A stretch of DNA of 64,000 bases from Sediminibacterium salmoneum NBRC 103935 (GTDB lineage Bacteria; Bacteroidota; Bacteroidia; Chitinophagales; Chitinophagaceae): the NCBI RefSeq assembly GCF_000511175.1, contig NZ_KI866530.1, forward strand, positions 2,060,404-2,124,403, given 5' to 3'. The notes beneath the pieces are model-generated. The model searched no databases. It was given only the letters and a program-made list of their open reading frames with translations, and was not told the DNA's origin. Position numbers and translations under genes: made by a program. This document shows positions 48,052-57,334 of this stretch, piece by piece. The stretch's first letter is position 1. Every line of letters starts with the position of its first letter.

Positions 48052-50202
48052 ATGAAGAAATTTTTATTCCTGATTTGCTTTTTGCCCATCATTGCATTGG
48101 CACAGCAGGCTGTTGATCTGGTTAAGATCACCGACATGTACAAGATTAAACAAATGAACAGTGTAAGTCTTAGTCCGGACGGTAAACAGGCCCTCTTTGT
48201 ATTGAACAGCATAGAGCCGGAGGCCAATAGCAAATGGGAATACAAATACACTAACCAATTATACCTGGTAGCCGCAGATGGCTCTTCCGCCCCAAGAGCA
48301 TTGACATTTAAAGAGAGCGCCAGCCAACCGGTATGGAGCCCCGATGGTAAAAAAATTGCTTTTGTAAGAGCAGCAGACGGTAAACCGCAAATCTTTTTAT
48401 TGTCATTGGAGGGAGGAGAACCGGTTCAAATCACCAGGTTCCGATATGGTGCCAGCAGTCCGGTATTCAGCCCGGATGGAAGCATGCTGCTATTCAGCGC
48501 CTCTGTTTCATTGGGCGACTTGTTGAAAGACAAAGAACTGAATCCCAAAGGCGCTGTGCCAGCATGGCCTGCCGAGAAGCCTGGATTCAGTCAGAACCAG
48601 TTTTTGTTACCCAATTCCGCTCAACCCAACCCGGATGGAACACCCGAAGAAATCAAAGCATATTTAGACCTGAATGTGGCGGAAAGAAAAGCCAAAGTAA
48701 TTAACAAACTGAATTTCCAGGAAGAAGCCACTACTTCAGGAGACCAGTCTTTTTCGCACTTATTCATCATGGCTGCAGAAGCAGGTGCAACACCAAAAGC
48801 CATTACCCATGGCTTCCACCGTTTTGGTGGTGCCAGCTTTACTCCTGATGGAAAGAAAATTCTGTTCACTGGTAATACCGATGATACACAACACCCGGAT
48901 CGTGCATTGGAAACACAGATTTTCATAGCCAATACCGATGGTTCTGATATGAAGCAGTTATTAGGAGAAAAAGGTAAGTCATATAATAGCCCCTCCGTTT
49001 CTCCTTCCGGAAAATGGCTGGCTGTTCAGGTAGGAACTGTATCATTTGTAAACGTGCCCGAATTAGCTATAATGCCTTTGAATGGAACAGCTGCTGATTT
49101 GGTTATGCTTCCCTTCGACAGAAACAAGGGAGGTCTTACCTGGAGCAAAGACGAACAGCATATTTATTTTACTGCACAGAGCAATGGTGGCGCTCCCATC
49201 TTTCGCATGAATGTAAAAACCAAAAAAGCAGAACAACTTACTTCCATAGATGAAAGCATCAGCAGCTACTCTATGAAGGGAGATAAATTGGTGTATGTAA
49301 AGACAGCTGTTGCGAATCCTTTTGAAATCTACACTACCGATTTGAATGGTAAAAACGAAAAACGCATCAGTAGTTTCAACTACGACTGGGTAAGCAAAAA
49401 ACAATTGAGTCTGCCCGAAAAAAGAACTTTCAAAAACGAGAAAGGATTAACCGTTGAGTACTGGATCATGAAGCCCGCCAACTATGTGGCAGGTAAAAAA
49501 TATCCAACCATTTTAAATATTCACGGAGGTCCTTCTGCCATGTGGGGACCAGGCGAAAGCTCTATGTGGCATGAGTTTCAGTACTATGCTGCCAAAGGAT
49601 ATGCCATAGTTTATGGAAACCCAAGGGGCTCCGGTGGTTATGGCGAAGAATTCCTGAGAGCCAATGTGAACGACTGGGGAGCAGGACCCACTTCCGATGT
49701 GTTGACCTCTGTTGATTTGGCTGCCAAAGAAGGATTCATTGATACTTCCAGACTTGCAGTAACTGGTGGATCCTATGCAGGATATTTAGTGGCCTGGATT
49801 ATCAGCCACGACCAACGCTTTAAAGCAGCTTGCGCACAAAGAGGGGTGTACGATTTAGGTACTTTCTTTGGAGAAGGCAATGCATGGCGATTGGTGCCTA
49901 ATTATTTTGGCGGCTATCCCTGGGAAGAAAAAACAAGACCGATATTATTCCGCGAATCACCTATTAATTATGTAGATAAAATTCATACCCCTTTTATCAT
50001 TTTCCACGGAGAGAATGATTTAAGAACCGGGGTTATTCAAAGTGAAATGCTGTACAAGAGTTTAAAGGTACTGGGCCGAACTGTAGAGTACGTAAGACAT
50101 CCGGGCGGAACCCATGAATTAACAAGAACAGGAAATAACCGTCAACGGGTAGATCAGATGCTAAGAACGATTGAGTTCTTTGATCGGTTTATTAAGCATT
50201 AA
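48052..50202 (+). CDS. S9 family prolyl oligopeptidase-type peptidase, secreted
   Basis: A 716-residue protein with a signal peptide (about 1-18, ending in ALAQQ), an N-terminal beta-propeller with WD40-like PD repeats (SPDGKQALF, SPDGKKIAF, TPDGKKILF), and a C-terminal hydrolase. The triad is Ser in GGSYAGYLVAW (about 578), Asp in HGENDLRTG and His in PGGTHELTR. It should cleave dipeptides or small peptides in the periplasm. The hairpin at 50254-50287 ends its transcript. Confidence 0.95.
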   Translation: MKKFLFLICFLPIIALAQQAVDLVKITDMYKIKQMNSVSLSPDGKQALFVLNSIEPEANSKWEYKYTNQLYLVAADGSSAPRALTFKESASQPVWSPDGKKIAFVRAADGKPQIFLLSLEGGEPVQITRFRYGASSPVFSPDGSMLLFSASVSLGDLLKDKELNPKGAVPAWPAEKPGFSQNQFLLPNSAQPNPDGTPEEIKAYLDLNVAERKAKVINKLNFQEEATTSGDQSFSHLFIMAAEAGATPKAITHGFHRFGGASFTPDGKKILFTGNTDDTQHPDRALETQIFIANTDGSDMKQLLGEKGKSYNSPSVSPSGKWLAVQVGTVSFVNVPELAIMPLNGTAADLVMLPFDRNKGGLTWSKDEQHIYFTAQSNGGAPIFRMNVKTKKAEQLTSIDESISSYSMKGDKLVYVKTAVANPFEIYTTDLNGKNEKRISSFNYDWVSKKQLSLPEKRTFKNEKGLTVEYWIMKPANYVAGKKYPTILNIHGGPSAMWGPGESSMWHEFQYYAAKGYAIVYGNPRGSGGYGEEFLRANVNDWGAGPTSDVLTSVDLAAKEGFIDTSRLAVTGGSYAGYLVAWIISHDQRFKAACAQRGVYDLGTFFGEGNAWRLVPNYFGGYPWEEKTRPILFRESPINYVDKIHTPFIIFHGENDLRTGVIQSEMLYKSLKVLGRTVEYVRHPGGTHELTRTGNNRQRVDQMLRTIEFFDRFIKH

Positions 50203-50253
50203 TGTAATTCCTGTAACTGGAATTGCATACTTCATTTTCAAAATAATGCTACA

Positions 50254-50287
50254 AAAAAGCCGACACTTAAAAATGTGTCGGCTTTTT
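50254..50287. terminator. Bidirectional terminator between S9 peptidase and serS
   Basis: A 13-bp perfect stem, AAAAAGCCGACAC/GTGTCGGCTTTTT, with an 8-base AT loop (TTAAAAAT). A-run and T-run flanks let it work in both directions for the two convergent genes. Confidence 0.9.
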
Positions 50288-50289
50288 AA

Positions 50290-51561
50290 TTAGTTGATTT
50301 TCGCAGCTCCAAAATAAGTCTGCAATGCAGCAGGAATATTGATGCCTTCTGCTGTTTGGTTGTTCTCTAACAAACAAGCCATGATTCTTGGCAATGCGAG
50401 TGAGCTTCCATTCAGGGTATGCACCAATTGAGTTTTACCATCGGCTCCCTTGAAACGGCATTTCATTCGATTGGCCTGATAGCTTTCAAAATTGCTGACA
50501 CTACTTACTTCCAGCCAGCGCTCCTGTGCAGCACTGAATACTTCAAAATCATAGGTGATGGCGCTGGTAAAGCCCATGTCGCCTCCACATAAGCGAAGAA
50601 TACGATAAGGCAGTTCCAGTGATTGCAGTAATTTCTCTACATGCAATACCATATCTTCTAAAGTTTCGTAGCTCTTATCGGGATGTACAATCTGTATGAT
50701 TTCTACTTTTTCAAACTGATGCAAACGATTTAACCCGCGAACATCTTTTCCGTAACTGCCTGCTTCTCTTCTGAAACAAGGAGAATAGGCCGTCATTTTT
50801 ACCGGGAAATCAGATTCTTTTAAAATGGTATCTCTGTACACATTGGTTACCGGTACTTCTGCCGTTGGAATCAAATAAAAATCGTCTTCTGTTGCATGAT
50901 ACATTTGTCCTTCCTTATCCGGTAATTGTCCTGTGGCATAAGCAGAGTCTGCATTTACCATAAATGGAGGGAGGTATTCCGTATATCCTGCAGCGGTATT
51001 AAAGTCTAAAAAATACTGAATCAAGGAACGCTGCAATTTGGCTCCTTTGCCAATGTAAACCGGGAAACCACTGCCTGTAATTTTATTACCTAATTCAAAA
51101 TTGATCAGGTTGTATTTAGTAGTCAGGTCCCAGTGAGGAACAGCGCCTTCGCTGAGATGCGGTTTTGCTCCCCCCGTTCTTACTACTTCATTTTCTTCAG
51201 GGGTTTTTCCTTCAGGAACCATATCGGCTGGCAGGTTGGGCAGCTGAACCAGTTCTTCAGACAGCTCTTTTTCTAATTGGGCCATTTTCTCTTTCAATGG
51301 CTCCAGGGTTTGTTTCCAGGTGGCTACGTTTTGTTTGATGGCTTCTGCCCCATCCTTATCTCCCTTGGCCATTAACTGACCAATTTCCTTGGAAGCGGCG
51401 TTTACCTTGGCTTGTGTATCATCAAAAGCGGCCTGCACTTTCTTTCGCTCTTCATCCTTTAAAATAATGGAATCCACCAGTTCAGGCTGTTTAAAATGCT
51501 TTTTAGCCAGCTGTTGCTTTACTTTTTCAGGATTCGCTTTTAATACACTTACGGGTAACAT
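50290..51561 (-). CDS. serS: Seryl-tRNA synthetase
   Basis: A 423-residue class II synthetase. The N-terminal coiled-coil arm spans about 30-100 (heptad-rich, KEKMAQLEKELSEE). Motif 2 is CFRREAGSYGKD and motif 3 region is NGSSLALPRIMACLLEN. ATG 51561 (MLPVSVLKANPE) is the normal start; the open frame from TTG 51594 crosses a perfect -7 element (51578-51585), so it is not used. Confidence 0.97.
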   Translation of the reverse strand: MLPVSVLKANPEKVKQQLAKKHFKQPELVDSIILKDEERKKVQAAFDDTQAKVNAASKEIGQLMAKGDKDGAEAIKQNVATWKQTLEPLKEKMAQLEKELSEELVQLPNLPADMVPEGKTPEENEVVRTGGAKPHLSEGAVPHWDLTTKYNLINFELGNKITGSGFPVYIGKGAKLQRSLIQYFLDFNTAAGYTEYLPPFMVNADSAYATGQLPDKEGQMYHATEDDFYLIPTAEVPVTNVYRDTILKESDFPVKMTAYSPCFRREAGSYGKDVRGLNRLHQFEKVEIIQIVHPDKSYETLEDMVLHVEKLLQSLELPYRILRLCGGDMGFTSAITYDFEVFSAAQERWLEVSSVSNFESYQANRMKCRFKGADGKTQLVHTLNGSSLALPRIMACLLENNQTAEGINIPAALQTYFGAAKIN

Positions 51562-51577
51562 TTGCTCAAATTTGGTG

Positions 51578-51585
51578 CAAATATA
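51578..51585 (-). promoter_or_regulatory. TAnnTTTG -7 element, serS
   Basis: TATATTTG on the minus strand, 16 bases before ATG 51561, is an exact -7 match. It lies within 40 bases of a divergent -7 element for the next gene. Confidence 0.5.
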
Positions 51586-51622
51586 CCTTTTCAATAATTG
51601 ATGATGGCATGCTTTGATGGTT

Positions 51623-51630
51623 TACCTTTG
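51623..51630 (+). promoter_or_regulatory. TAnnTTTG -7 element, conserved small protein gene
   Basis: TACCTTTG is an exact -7 match, only 4 bases upstream of ATG 51635. If the element spans -11 to -4, transcription would start at or one base before the ATG, so the mRNA may be leaderless. Confidence 0.5.
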
Positions 51631-51634
51631 CACT

Positions 51635-51979
51635 ATGTTTATTACGGATGATTTACAGCAACGCTGGTGGGCTTTGGAAGCTAAATTGGTAGAGAGATTC
51701 GGGAAAAAACCCGACCTGGAAGCCGTTTTATTTTTAATTGGCCTTCAGGAAACCGGATTTATGGCCGAAAAAATTTCAAAAGAACAGAAGCAGGACCTGA
51801 TGCATGTGGCCGTTTGTACGGTATTGGCTCAAAGCGGATATTACCTCATGGAAGGCAAAGACGAGGAAGGTTGGCCGCATTTCGGACAGGTGAAGCCGCT
51901 ACCGGAAATGAGTTTACCCGATCAGGAGAACTTTATAAAAGACCATGTTTTATTGTATTTTGAGCAGGCGGGCTTTTAA
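51635..51979 (+). CDS. Small conserved protein of unknown function
   Basis: A 114-residue, mostly helical cytoplasmic protein (start MFITDDLQQRW, with GLQETGFMAEKISKEQKQDLMHVAVCTVL in the centre). Its pattern resembles a conserved Bacteroidota protein without assigned function. ATG 51635 is chosen over the upstream ATG frame from 51614, because a -7 element lies between. The next gene is gcvH, 67 bases on. Confidence 0.75.
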   Translation: MFITDDLQQRWWALEAKLVERFGKKPDLEAVLFLIGLQETGFMAEKISKEQKQDLMHVAVCTVLAQSGYYLMEGKDEEGWPHFGQVKPLPEMSLPDQENFIKDHVLLYFEQAGF

Positions 51980-52046
51980 AGCTTATCATTTTTAATTTTC
52001 TGCCTTCGTTTTTTATTGAATATTTGCATAATTAAAACAAAGCGAT

Positions 52047-52424
52047 ATGAATTTCCCAGCTGAACTACGTTACACGAAAGACCACGAATGGATTAAATTG
52101 GAAGGCAATGTTGCCACCATTGGTATTACTGATTTTGCCCAGCATGAATTGGGTGATATTGTATATGTAGACATCAACACCGTTGGTAAAGAATTATCTG
52201 CTGAAGAGGTTTTTGGTACCGTTGAAGCAGTTAAAACAGTAAGTGATTTGTTTTTACCTGTTACCGGCACCATCTCTGAAGTAAATCCTTTATTGGAGAA
52301 ACAACCTGAATTAGTAAACACTGATCCATATGGTGATGGTTGGATGATTAAAATGACTGTTGCAGATCCTTCCAGCGTGGATGGATTAATGACCAAAGAA
52401 GCTTACGAAGCCCTTGTAGGATAA
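52047..52424 (+). CDS. gcvH: Glycine cleavage system H protein
   Basis: A 125-residue lipoyl-domain protein. The lipoyl Lys is in [10 protein letters not shown] (about residue 63), and the start ([16 protein letters not shown]) and the GDGWMIKM segment are typical. It carries the aminomethyl group between the P and T proteins. Neither gcvP nor gcvT is in the window. Confidence 0.96.
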   Translation: MNFPAELRYTKDHEWIKLEGNVATIGITDFAQHELGDIVYVDINTVGKELSAEEVFGTVEAVKTVSDLFLPVTGTISEVNPLLEKQPELVNTDPYGDGWMIKMTVADPSSVDGLMTKEAYEALVG

Positions 52425-52428
52425 TCAT

Positions 52429-52971
52429 TTGAATCCAAATCAACAATATACAGAAGCAGAACTTGTTTTGTTGTTAACGCAGCGAAATGAAGCCGCCTTC
52501 AGTTATTTGTACGACCATTATTCAGGAGCACTTTACCATAGTATTCTGAGTATTGTTTCCGATTCGGAAATAGCTGCTGATACCTTACAGGAAGTTTTCG
52601 TTAAAATATTCAGACAAATCGGCTCTTACGATAGCAGTAAGGGCCGTTTGTATACATGGATGTTAAATATTGCCCGAAATGCGGCCATTGATACAACAAG
52701 AAGTAAGGGCTTTCAAAAAAGTCAGCAAAACCAATCGCTCTCCGAAACCGTATATGAATCAGCAGGGTCTGTTAACATAGCTTCAGATGATCTGAATCTT
52801 CGCAAATGGGTGAATCAGCTTAAACCAGAATGGAGTGTCCTGATTAAACTGGCCTATTTTGAAGGATATACCCAGGATGAAATGGCCAAAATGCTGGATA
52901 TACCGCTTGGTACCGTTAAGACAAGGCTGAGGGCAGCATTAAAAGAATTGCATAAATTGATAAAAGATTGA
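52429..52971 (+). CDS. ECF-type RNA polymerase sigma factor
   Basis: A 180-residue sigma factor with region 2 (ADTLQEVFVKIFRQIGSYDSSKGRLYTWMLNIARN) and region 4 (YFEGYTQDEMAKMLDIPLGTVKTRLRAALKEL) helix-turn-helix, linked by a short Ser/Gln-rich stretch. It starts at TTG 52429, four bases after the gcvH stop, as no ATG lies in frame before region 2. The anti-sigma gene starts in its stop codon. The adjacent anti-sigma factor with a C-terminal RskA-like domain suggests a cell-envelope signal. Confidence 0.92.
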   Translation: MNPNQQYTEAELVLLLTQRNEAAFSYLYDHYSGALYHSILSIVSDSEIAADTLQEVFVKIFRQIGSYDSSKGRLYTWMLNIARNAAIDTTRSKGFQKSQQNQSLSETVYESAGSVNIASDDLNLRKWVNQLKPEWSVLIKLAYFEGYTQDEMAKMLDIPLGTVKTRLRAALKELHKLIKD

Positions 52972-53792
52972 ATACAAGGGAATACATAGAAAGTGGCATC
53001 ATTGAGACCTATGTGTTAGGCATGGCCAGTCCGGAGGAAGCTGCGGAACTGGAGAAACTTTGCCTTCAGTTTCCTGAAATTAAAGCAGCTTTGACTGCGT
53101 TTGAAGAGACCTTGGAAAAAAACGCAATAGCCCATGCTATTCCGCCACCTCCAGGCGTAAAAAAGGCCTTATTTAAAGAATTGGAATCTTCTTTCGCAAA
53201 AACAAATTTACCAGAAGAACTCAATCAAACAGTTCTGCCAACTCAGCCAACTACTGTTGCAGCTATGAATAGCTTCAGCCGCTATTTTGCTGCCGCAGCA
53301 ATTATTTTACTGGTCATTAGCGGAGGCCTGAACATTTATTTCTACAGTAAGTTTACCGAAACTACGCAGCAATATCAGGCGCTTTTAATTGAAAAAAATA
53401 CTTTGCAAGCCAATAATCAGATTATACAAACCAAGAGTCTGGATCTTTTCAACAGCATGCAAATGATGGCTGACCCTAACATGCAAAAAATAGCCATGCC
53501 TGGCGTTCCCGGAAAGGAAGCCAATTATGCCACTGTTTTCTGGGATGCAAAATCAAAAGATGTTTACCTCCTGCCCAATAAACTACCTCAGCCCGCTCAG
53601 GGAAAACAATACCAGCTTTGGGCAATTGTTGATGGCAAGCCGGTAGATGCAGGAGTTATGGGAGACTGTGCCGGATTGTGTAAAATGAAAAATATACCAA
53701 CTGCTTCCATGTTTGCCATTACCCTTGAAAAGGAAGGTGGCAGCTCATCGCCTACTCTTAGCGAAATGTATGTAGCAGGAAAGGTTGGATAG
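52968..53792 (+). CDS. Membrane anti-sigma factor (RskA-like)
   Basis: A 274-residue protein: cytoplasmic N-terminal helices (about 1-90, GIIETYVLGMASPEEAAELE), one membrane helix (about 103-125), a coiled-coil linker (about 128-150) and a periplasmic RskA-type domain (LPQPAQGKQYQLWAIVDGKPVDAGVMG). It should hold the ECF sigma factor at the membrane. The start is TTG overlapping the sigma gene stop (TTGA), a clear sign of translational coupling. Confidence 0.9.
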   Translation: MNTREYIESGIIETYVLGMASPEEAAELEKLCLQFPEIKAALTAFEETLEKNAIAHAIPPPPGVKKALFKELESSFAKTNLPEELNQTVLPTQPTTVAAMNSFSRYFAAAAIILLVISGGLNIYFYSKFTETTQQYQALLIEKNTLQANNQIIQTKSLDLFNSMQMMADPNMQKIAMPGVPGKEANYATVFWDAKSKDVYLLPNKLPQPAQGKQYQLWAIVDGKPVDAGVMGDCAGLCKMKNIPTASMFAITLEKEGGSSSPTLSEMYVAGKVG

Positions 53793-53842
53793 AATTTATA
53801 TAGAGTGGTGAATTACGGTTATCTTTATTCTGTATTATTTAT

Positions 53843-55621
53843 ATGAACGCAGATCAAATTAAAAAAATACTGGGCTTAAAGAAAGCAGTGATTTCACTGG
53901 AGAATAAAATCTTTAACCTGGTTTCCTTTCTTGTTTTTATTGCAATGACAATCAGTCTGGCCAGTAATATTTTACTGGAAAGAGATTCCCTTTTATTAAG
54001 CATGCTTTTGAGCATTGCGATGATTTCCTTTTATGTTTTTTACATTTCCCGCTATCAGGAGAAATTTGTTCCGATTGGGTTGGTCTATATTGTTTTCAGT
54101 CTTTTGTTTTTTATTCCCATCTGGTTTAGCAACGGGGGTATTGAGGGTCCAACAAAGACTGCATATCTGATGAGTGTGGTTGCTGCCATGATGATTTTGC
54201 CGAAGCGTTACCATCTTTTATTCATTATCGTAACAATTGGCATTATCCTGACTTTGTATTGGCTGGAATTACAACACCCCGAATGGTTGGTTAAATACCC
54301 GAATGAAAAAATAAAGCATACGGATATTTTAATCAGTACCATACTTTATCTGCTGATCATCTCTATTAGCGTTAGCTTATATAAGCGAACTTATGACATG
54401 GACAGGGATAACCTGATTAAGAAATCCATTGATCTGGAAGAGTCCAGGGAATACTTATCAGAAACCAAGCAACAGGCAGAAGAAGCCACAAAGGCCAAAT
54501 CCAGATTCCTGGCCAATATGAGTCATGAAATCAGGACACCACTGAACGGAATTATTGGAACAATTGATTTATTGCAACATACCACGCTAAATGCAGAGCA
54601 GGAAGAGTTAATGCTTTCTTTAAAATCGAGTAGTACGCATTTACTGGAAATAGTGAATGATGTACTGGATATTTCAAAGATTGAGGCTGATAAACTGGAA
54701 TTGTTTGAAGGTCCCTGTAATCTGGAAAATATTATTCAGCAGGTTACGGCCATCAGTTCTCCGAGATTAATCTCGCTTAAAAAAAATATTAATTTAAGCG
54801 CTGCCGTTCAGTCGGGCGTAGAGTCGGAGATTATTGCCGATGAGAGCAGAATTAAGCAGGTACTGATTAATCTGGTAGGTAATGCCATTAAATTCACTGA
54901 AACCGGAGAAATAAAGCTGGAAGTTAGCGCCAATATGATTGACGAATCTTTACAAGAGCTTCATTTTGCTGTTAGCGATACAGGCATTGGTATTAGTGAA
55001 GAAAATATTCAGTCTCTTTTTATCCCATTTACTCAAATTGATTCTACTGCTACGCGTAAACACAGCGGCACCGGTTTGGGACTTTCCATCTGCAGAAAAA
55101 TCATTGAAGAAATGGGTGGCAGAATCTGGGTGGAAAGTGAATTGGGTAAAGGGTCTACTTTCAAATTTATTATTCCGGTTCAGATTAACCTGGTAAGAAA
55201 AAGTCAACAACCTCAGCAAAGAAATGCCGCAGGTGCAATCAGCGGAGCAGAAATAAAACCTTTAAAAATGCTGGTAGCTGAAGACAATAATATGAATCAG
55301 CTACTGGCTACCAAAATGTTTAAAAAAATCGGGTATATCATTGAAATTGCCAACAATGGAAAGGAAGCAGTTGAAATGACAGCCAAATACGATTACGACC
55401 TTGTTTTCATGGATATCCATATGCCTGAAATGGATGGCATTGAAGCTACACAAAGAATTCTGAACAGCGGAAGAGCAAAAGTTCCTATCATAATAGCAAT
55501 GACTGCAAATGCTGTAAAAGAAGCAGAAGCAGAGTATTTACAGCTTGGCATGAAAGACATTGTTACCAAACCATTTACCATTGATCAACTTAGGAAAGTA
55601 CTGGAAAAATGGACCCATTAA
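53843..55621 (+). CDS. Hybrid sensor histidine kinase/response regulator
   Basis: A 592-residue protein. N-terminal part (about 20-185) has six membrane helices with little loop, a coiled coil follows (about 190-220), then HisKA with [18 protein letters not shown] (about 225), ATPase ([31 protein letters not shown]) and a C-terminal receiver ([33 protein letters not shown]). No output domain, so the signal probably passes to a separate phosphotransfer protein. It follows the anti-sigma gene by 50 bases. Confidence 0.95.
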   Translation: MNADQIKKILGLKKAVISLENKIFNLVSFLVFIAMTISLASNILLERDSLLLSMLLSIAMISFYVFYISRYQEKFVPIGLVYIVFSLLFFIPIWFSNGGIEGPTKTAYLMSVVAAMMILPKRYHLLFIIVTIGIILTLYWLELQHPEWLVKYPNEKIKHTDILISTILYLLIISISVSLYKRTYDMDRDNLIKKSIDLEESREYLSETKQQAEEATKAKSRFLANMSHEIRTPLNGIIGTIDLLQHTTLNAEQEELMLSLKSSSTHLLEIVNDVLDISKIEADKLELFEGPCNLENIIQQVTAISSPRLISLKKNINLSAAVQSGVESEIIADESRIKQVLINLVGNAIKFTETGEIKLEVSANMIDESLQELHFAVSDTGIGISEENIQSLFIPFTQIDSTATRKHSGTGLGLSICRKIIEEMGGRIWVESELGKGSTFKFIIPVQINLVRKSQQPQQRNAAGAISGAEIKPLKMLVAEDNNMNQLLATKMFKKIGYIIEIANNGKEAVEMTAKYDYDLVFMDIHMPEMDGIEATQRILNSGRAKVPIIIAMTANAVKEAEAEYLQLGMKDIVTKPFTIDQLRKVLEKWTH

Positions 55622-55976
55622 AGCCATTTTATTCATTCTGTTATTTATCACCAGCTTTATCGTCTTTACTTTGCCAGCCAGCAAAGTACCAAGAATCTAT
55701 TGGTTTAATATTCCACAATTCGACAAACTGATCCATGCAGGAATTTTTATTTCTTTATGCTCCTCAGCTTACTTATGGCTAGTAAATATTTTTCCTGCTT
55801 TTGAAAAAAGAATTGCTGCAACCATTGTAATCATAATGGCTTTTTACGGTATTATAATTGAATTTATTCAAGTCAATTTCATACTCGGACGATCATTTGA
55901 ATTGCTGGATATTCTGGCAGATCTGGCGGGCTGTCTGATATTTCTTGGATTCAGGTTCATCATAAGGCGTCTGTAA
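55560..55976 (+). CDS. VanZ-like membrane protein
   Basis: A 138-residue protein with four membrane helices and the VanZ pattern ([57 protein letters not shown]). The function of VanZ family proteins in non-pathogens is unknown. The start is uncertain: the only standard start in frame is TTG 55560, which overlaps the kinase gene by 62 bases. A non-standard ATT start near 55617, interlocked with the kinase stop, is an alternative. Confidence 0.8.
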   Translation: MLPNHLPLINLGKYWKNGPIKAILFILLFITSFIVFTLPASKVPRIYWFNIPQFDKLIHAGIFISLCSSAYLWLVNIFPAFEKRIAATIVIIMAFYGIIIEFIQVNFILGRSFELLDILADLAGCLIFLGFRFIIRRL

Positions 55977-56025
55977 AAAAGTTGGCCCCTGTGGAAACAG
56001 GGGCCTCAACCAAAACTAACTGCTT

Positions 56026-56103
56026 ATGAGAAAAATGTATAGAACTGCTATTCTTTACTTATTTAATTCAAACGCTATGCCAAACCAATTTCTTAACTGT
56101 TAA
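56026..56103 (+). CDS. Possible 25-residue micro-ORF downstream of a hairpin
   Basis: ATG 56026 to TAA 56103 encodes MRKMYRTAILYLFNSNAM followed by seven more residues. The leader (hairpin, then ACCAAAACTAAC, then TTATGAGAAAAA) resembles that of the susC-like gene at 3816 (hairpin, then ACCAAAAAACTAA, then TATGAGAAAAAA). It may be a leader peptide or the remains of a lost gene. Weak call. Confidence 0.2.
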   Translation: MRKMYRTAILYLFNSNAMPNQFLNC

Positions 56104-56254
56104 GGATTCACTAATCATGCTGGATTAATTAGTAGCGCTTTGTATAATAGACGCAGCAATCATGAATCTGTTTAATAAAGAACTGTTAAATGGCAAGATT
56201 TAAGCAATCTTAAGATAAGAAATAATTTTAATGAAATCAACAAATTGAATTGAG

Positions 56255-56262
56255 TATTTTTG
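56255..56262 (+). promoter_or_regulatory. TAnnTTTG -7 element, radical SAM gene
   Basis: TATTTTTG is an exact -7 match, with only 3 bases to ATG 56266. If the element covers -11 to -4, +1 is the A of the ATG, giving a leaderless mRNA. It also argues against TTG 56260, inside the element, as start. Confidence 0.45.
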
Positions 56263-56265
56263 AAA

Positions 56266-57297
56266 ATGACCTATTTCAACCTGAACGACAGCCTAAATTT
56301 ACTATCAAAGCTTACGCTTAAACGGCTATGGAACGGTATCCTTGTTTATTCCAGTTTTTGGCTTTCCAGGTTAATTTCCAGGCCCGTGCAATGGGGAATG
56401 CCTGTATCTATCTCATTTGAGCCCACTACTTCCTGTAATTTAAGGTGTCCGGAATGTCCCAGCGGACTTAGAGAATTTACCCGGCCTACTGGTATGTTAC
56501 AGAAAGATTTTTTTCAACAAACCATCGATGATATTGCGCCGGAACTTCTTTATTTAATTTTTTATTTCCAGGGGGAGCCCTATTTAAACCCTCATTTCCT
56601 GGAAATGGTCCAGTATGCAAATAAAAAGGGCATGTATACAGCTACCTCTTCCAATGCCCATTATCTAACGGACGAAAATGCCAGAAAAACGGTTGAAAGT
56701 GGATTAGACAGACTAATTATCTCCATAGATGGAACTACTCAGGATGTTTATCAGCAATACAGAGTGGGAGGTAAACTCAATAAAGTAATTGAAGGAGCCA
56801 GAAATATTGTGAAATGGAAAAAAGAACTCAATAGCAAAACTCCGTTTGTTTTTTTTCAATTCCTGGTGGTAAAACCCAATGAACACCAGATTGAAGAAAT
56901 AAAAACATTAGGAAAAGAAATTGGGGTAGATCAGGTCCGATTTAAGACGGCTCAGGTATATAATTATGAAGAAGATCCCAATCAGCTCATCCCTACAAAT
57001 AATAAATACAGCAGATACAAAAAAGGCAAAGACGGTAAAATGAAAGTGAAAAGTGGCCTTAAAAACTACTGCTGGAAACTTTGGCATGCCAATGTAATAA
57101 CCTGGGATGGTTTGGTGGTTCCCTGTTGTTTCGATAAGGATGCCATGCACCAGCTAGGTAACCTGAAAACCCAAAGTTTCAGAGACACCTGGAAAAACAG
57201 TAATTATCATCAATTCCGCACTGAAATTTTAAATAGTAGAAAAAATATTGATATCTGCTCGAATTGCAGCGAAGGGCTTAGCGTTTGGGAAGATTAG
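56266..57297 (+). CDS. Radical SAM/SPASM domain protein
   Basis: A 343-residue enzyme. The radical SAM cluster motif is CNLRCPEC (C-x3-C-x2-C, about residue 60). The SPASM region near the C-terminus has CWKLWHANVITWDGLVVPCCFD and CSNCSEG, which bind auxiliary Fe-S clusters. Such enzymes modify peptides or make cofactors; no precursor peptide gene is recognised nearby, except perhaps the micro-ORF 160 bases upstream. The substrate is unknown. Confidence 0.9.
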   Translation: MTYFNLNDSLNLLSKLTLKRLWNGILVYSSFWLSRLISRPVQWGMPVSISFEPTTSCNLRCPECPSGLREFTRPTGMLQKDFFQQTIDDIAPELLYLIFYFQGEPYLNPHFLEMVQYANKKGMYTATSSNAHYLTDENARKTVESGLDRLIISIDGTTQDVYQQYRVGGKLNKVIEGARNIVKWKKELNSKTPFVFFQFLVVKPNEHQIEEIKTLGKEIGVDQVRFKTAQVYNYEEDPNQLIPTNNKYSRYKKGKDGKMKVKSGLKNYCWKLWHANVITWDGLVVPCCFDKDAMHQLGNLKTQSFRDTWKNSNYHQFRTEILNSRKNIDICSNCSEGLSVWED

Positions 57298-57334
57298 CGG
57301 GAATGTTTGTACTTTAATTTTTACCTTTAACAGC

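Larger units (their letters stand above)
55977..56265. other. Intergenic region with a strong hairpin and a micro-ORF
   Basis: A 9-bp hairpin with a GNRA-type loop (GGCCCCTGT-GGAA-ACAGGGGCC, 55984-56005) follows the VanZ stop. It is extended by GTTG/CAAC on the outside. It is not followed by a T-run on the plus strand. After an ACCAAAACTAAC stretch a 25-codon frame starts at 56026 (to 56103). The rest (56104-56254) is AT-rich with no gene seen. Confidence 0.45.

Noticed and set aside
55984..56005. GNRA hairpin after the VanZ gene as a rho-independent terminator
   Set aside because: It lacks a T-run on the plus strand, so it is kept only as a hairpin of unknown role.
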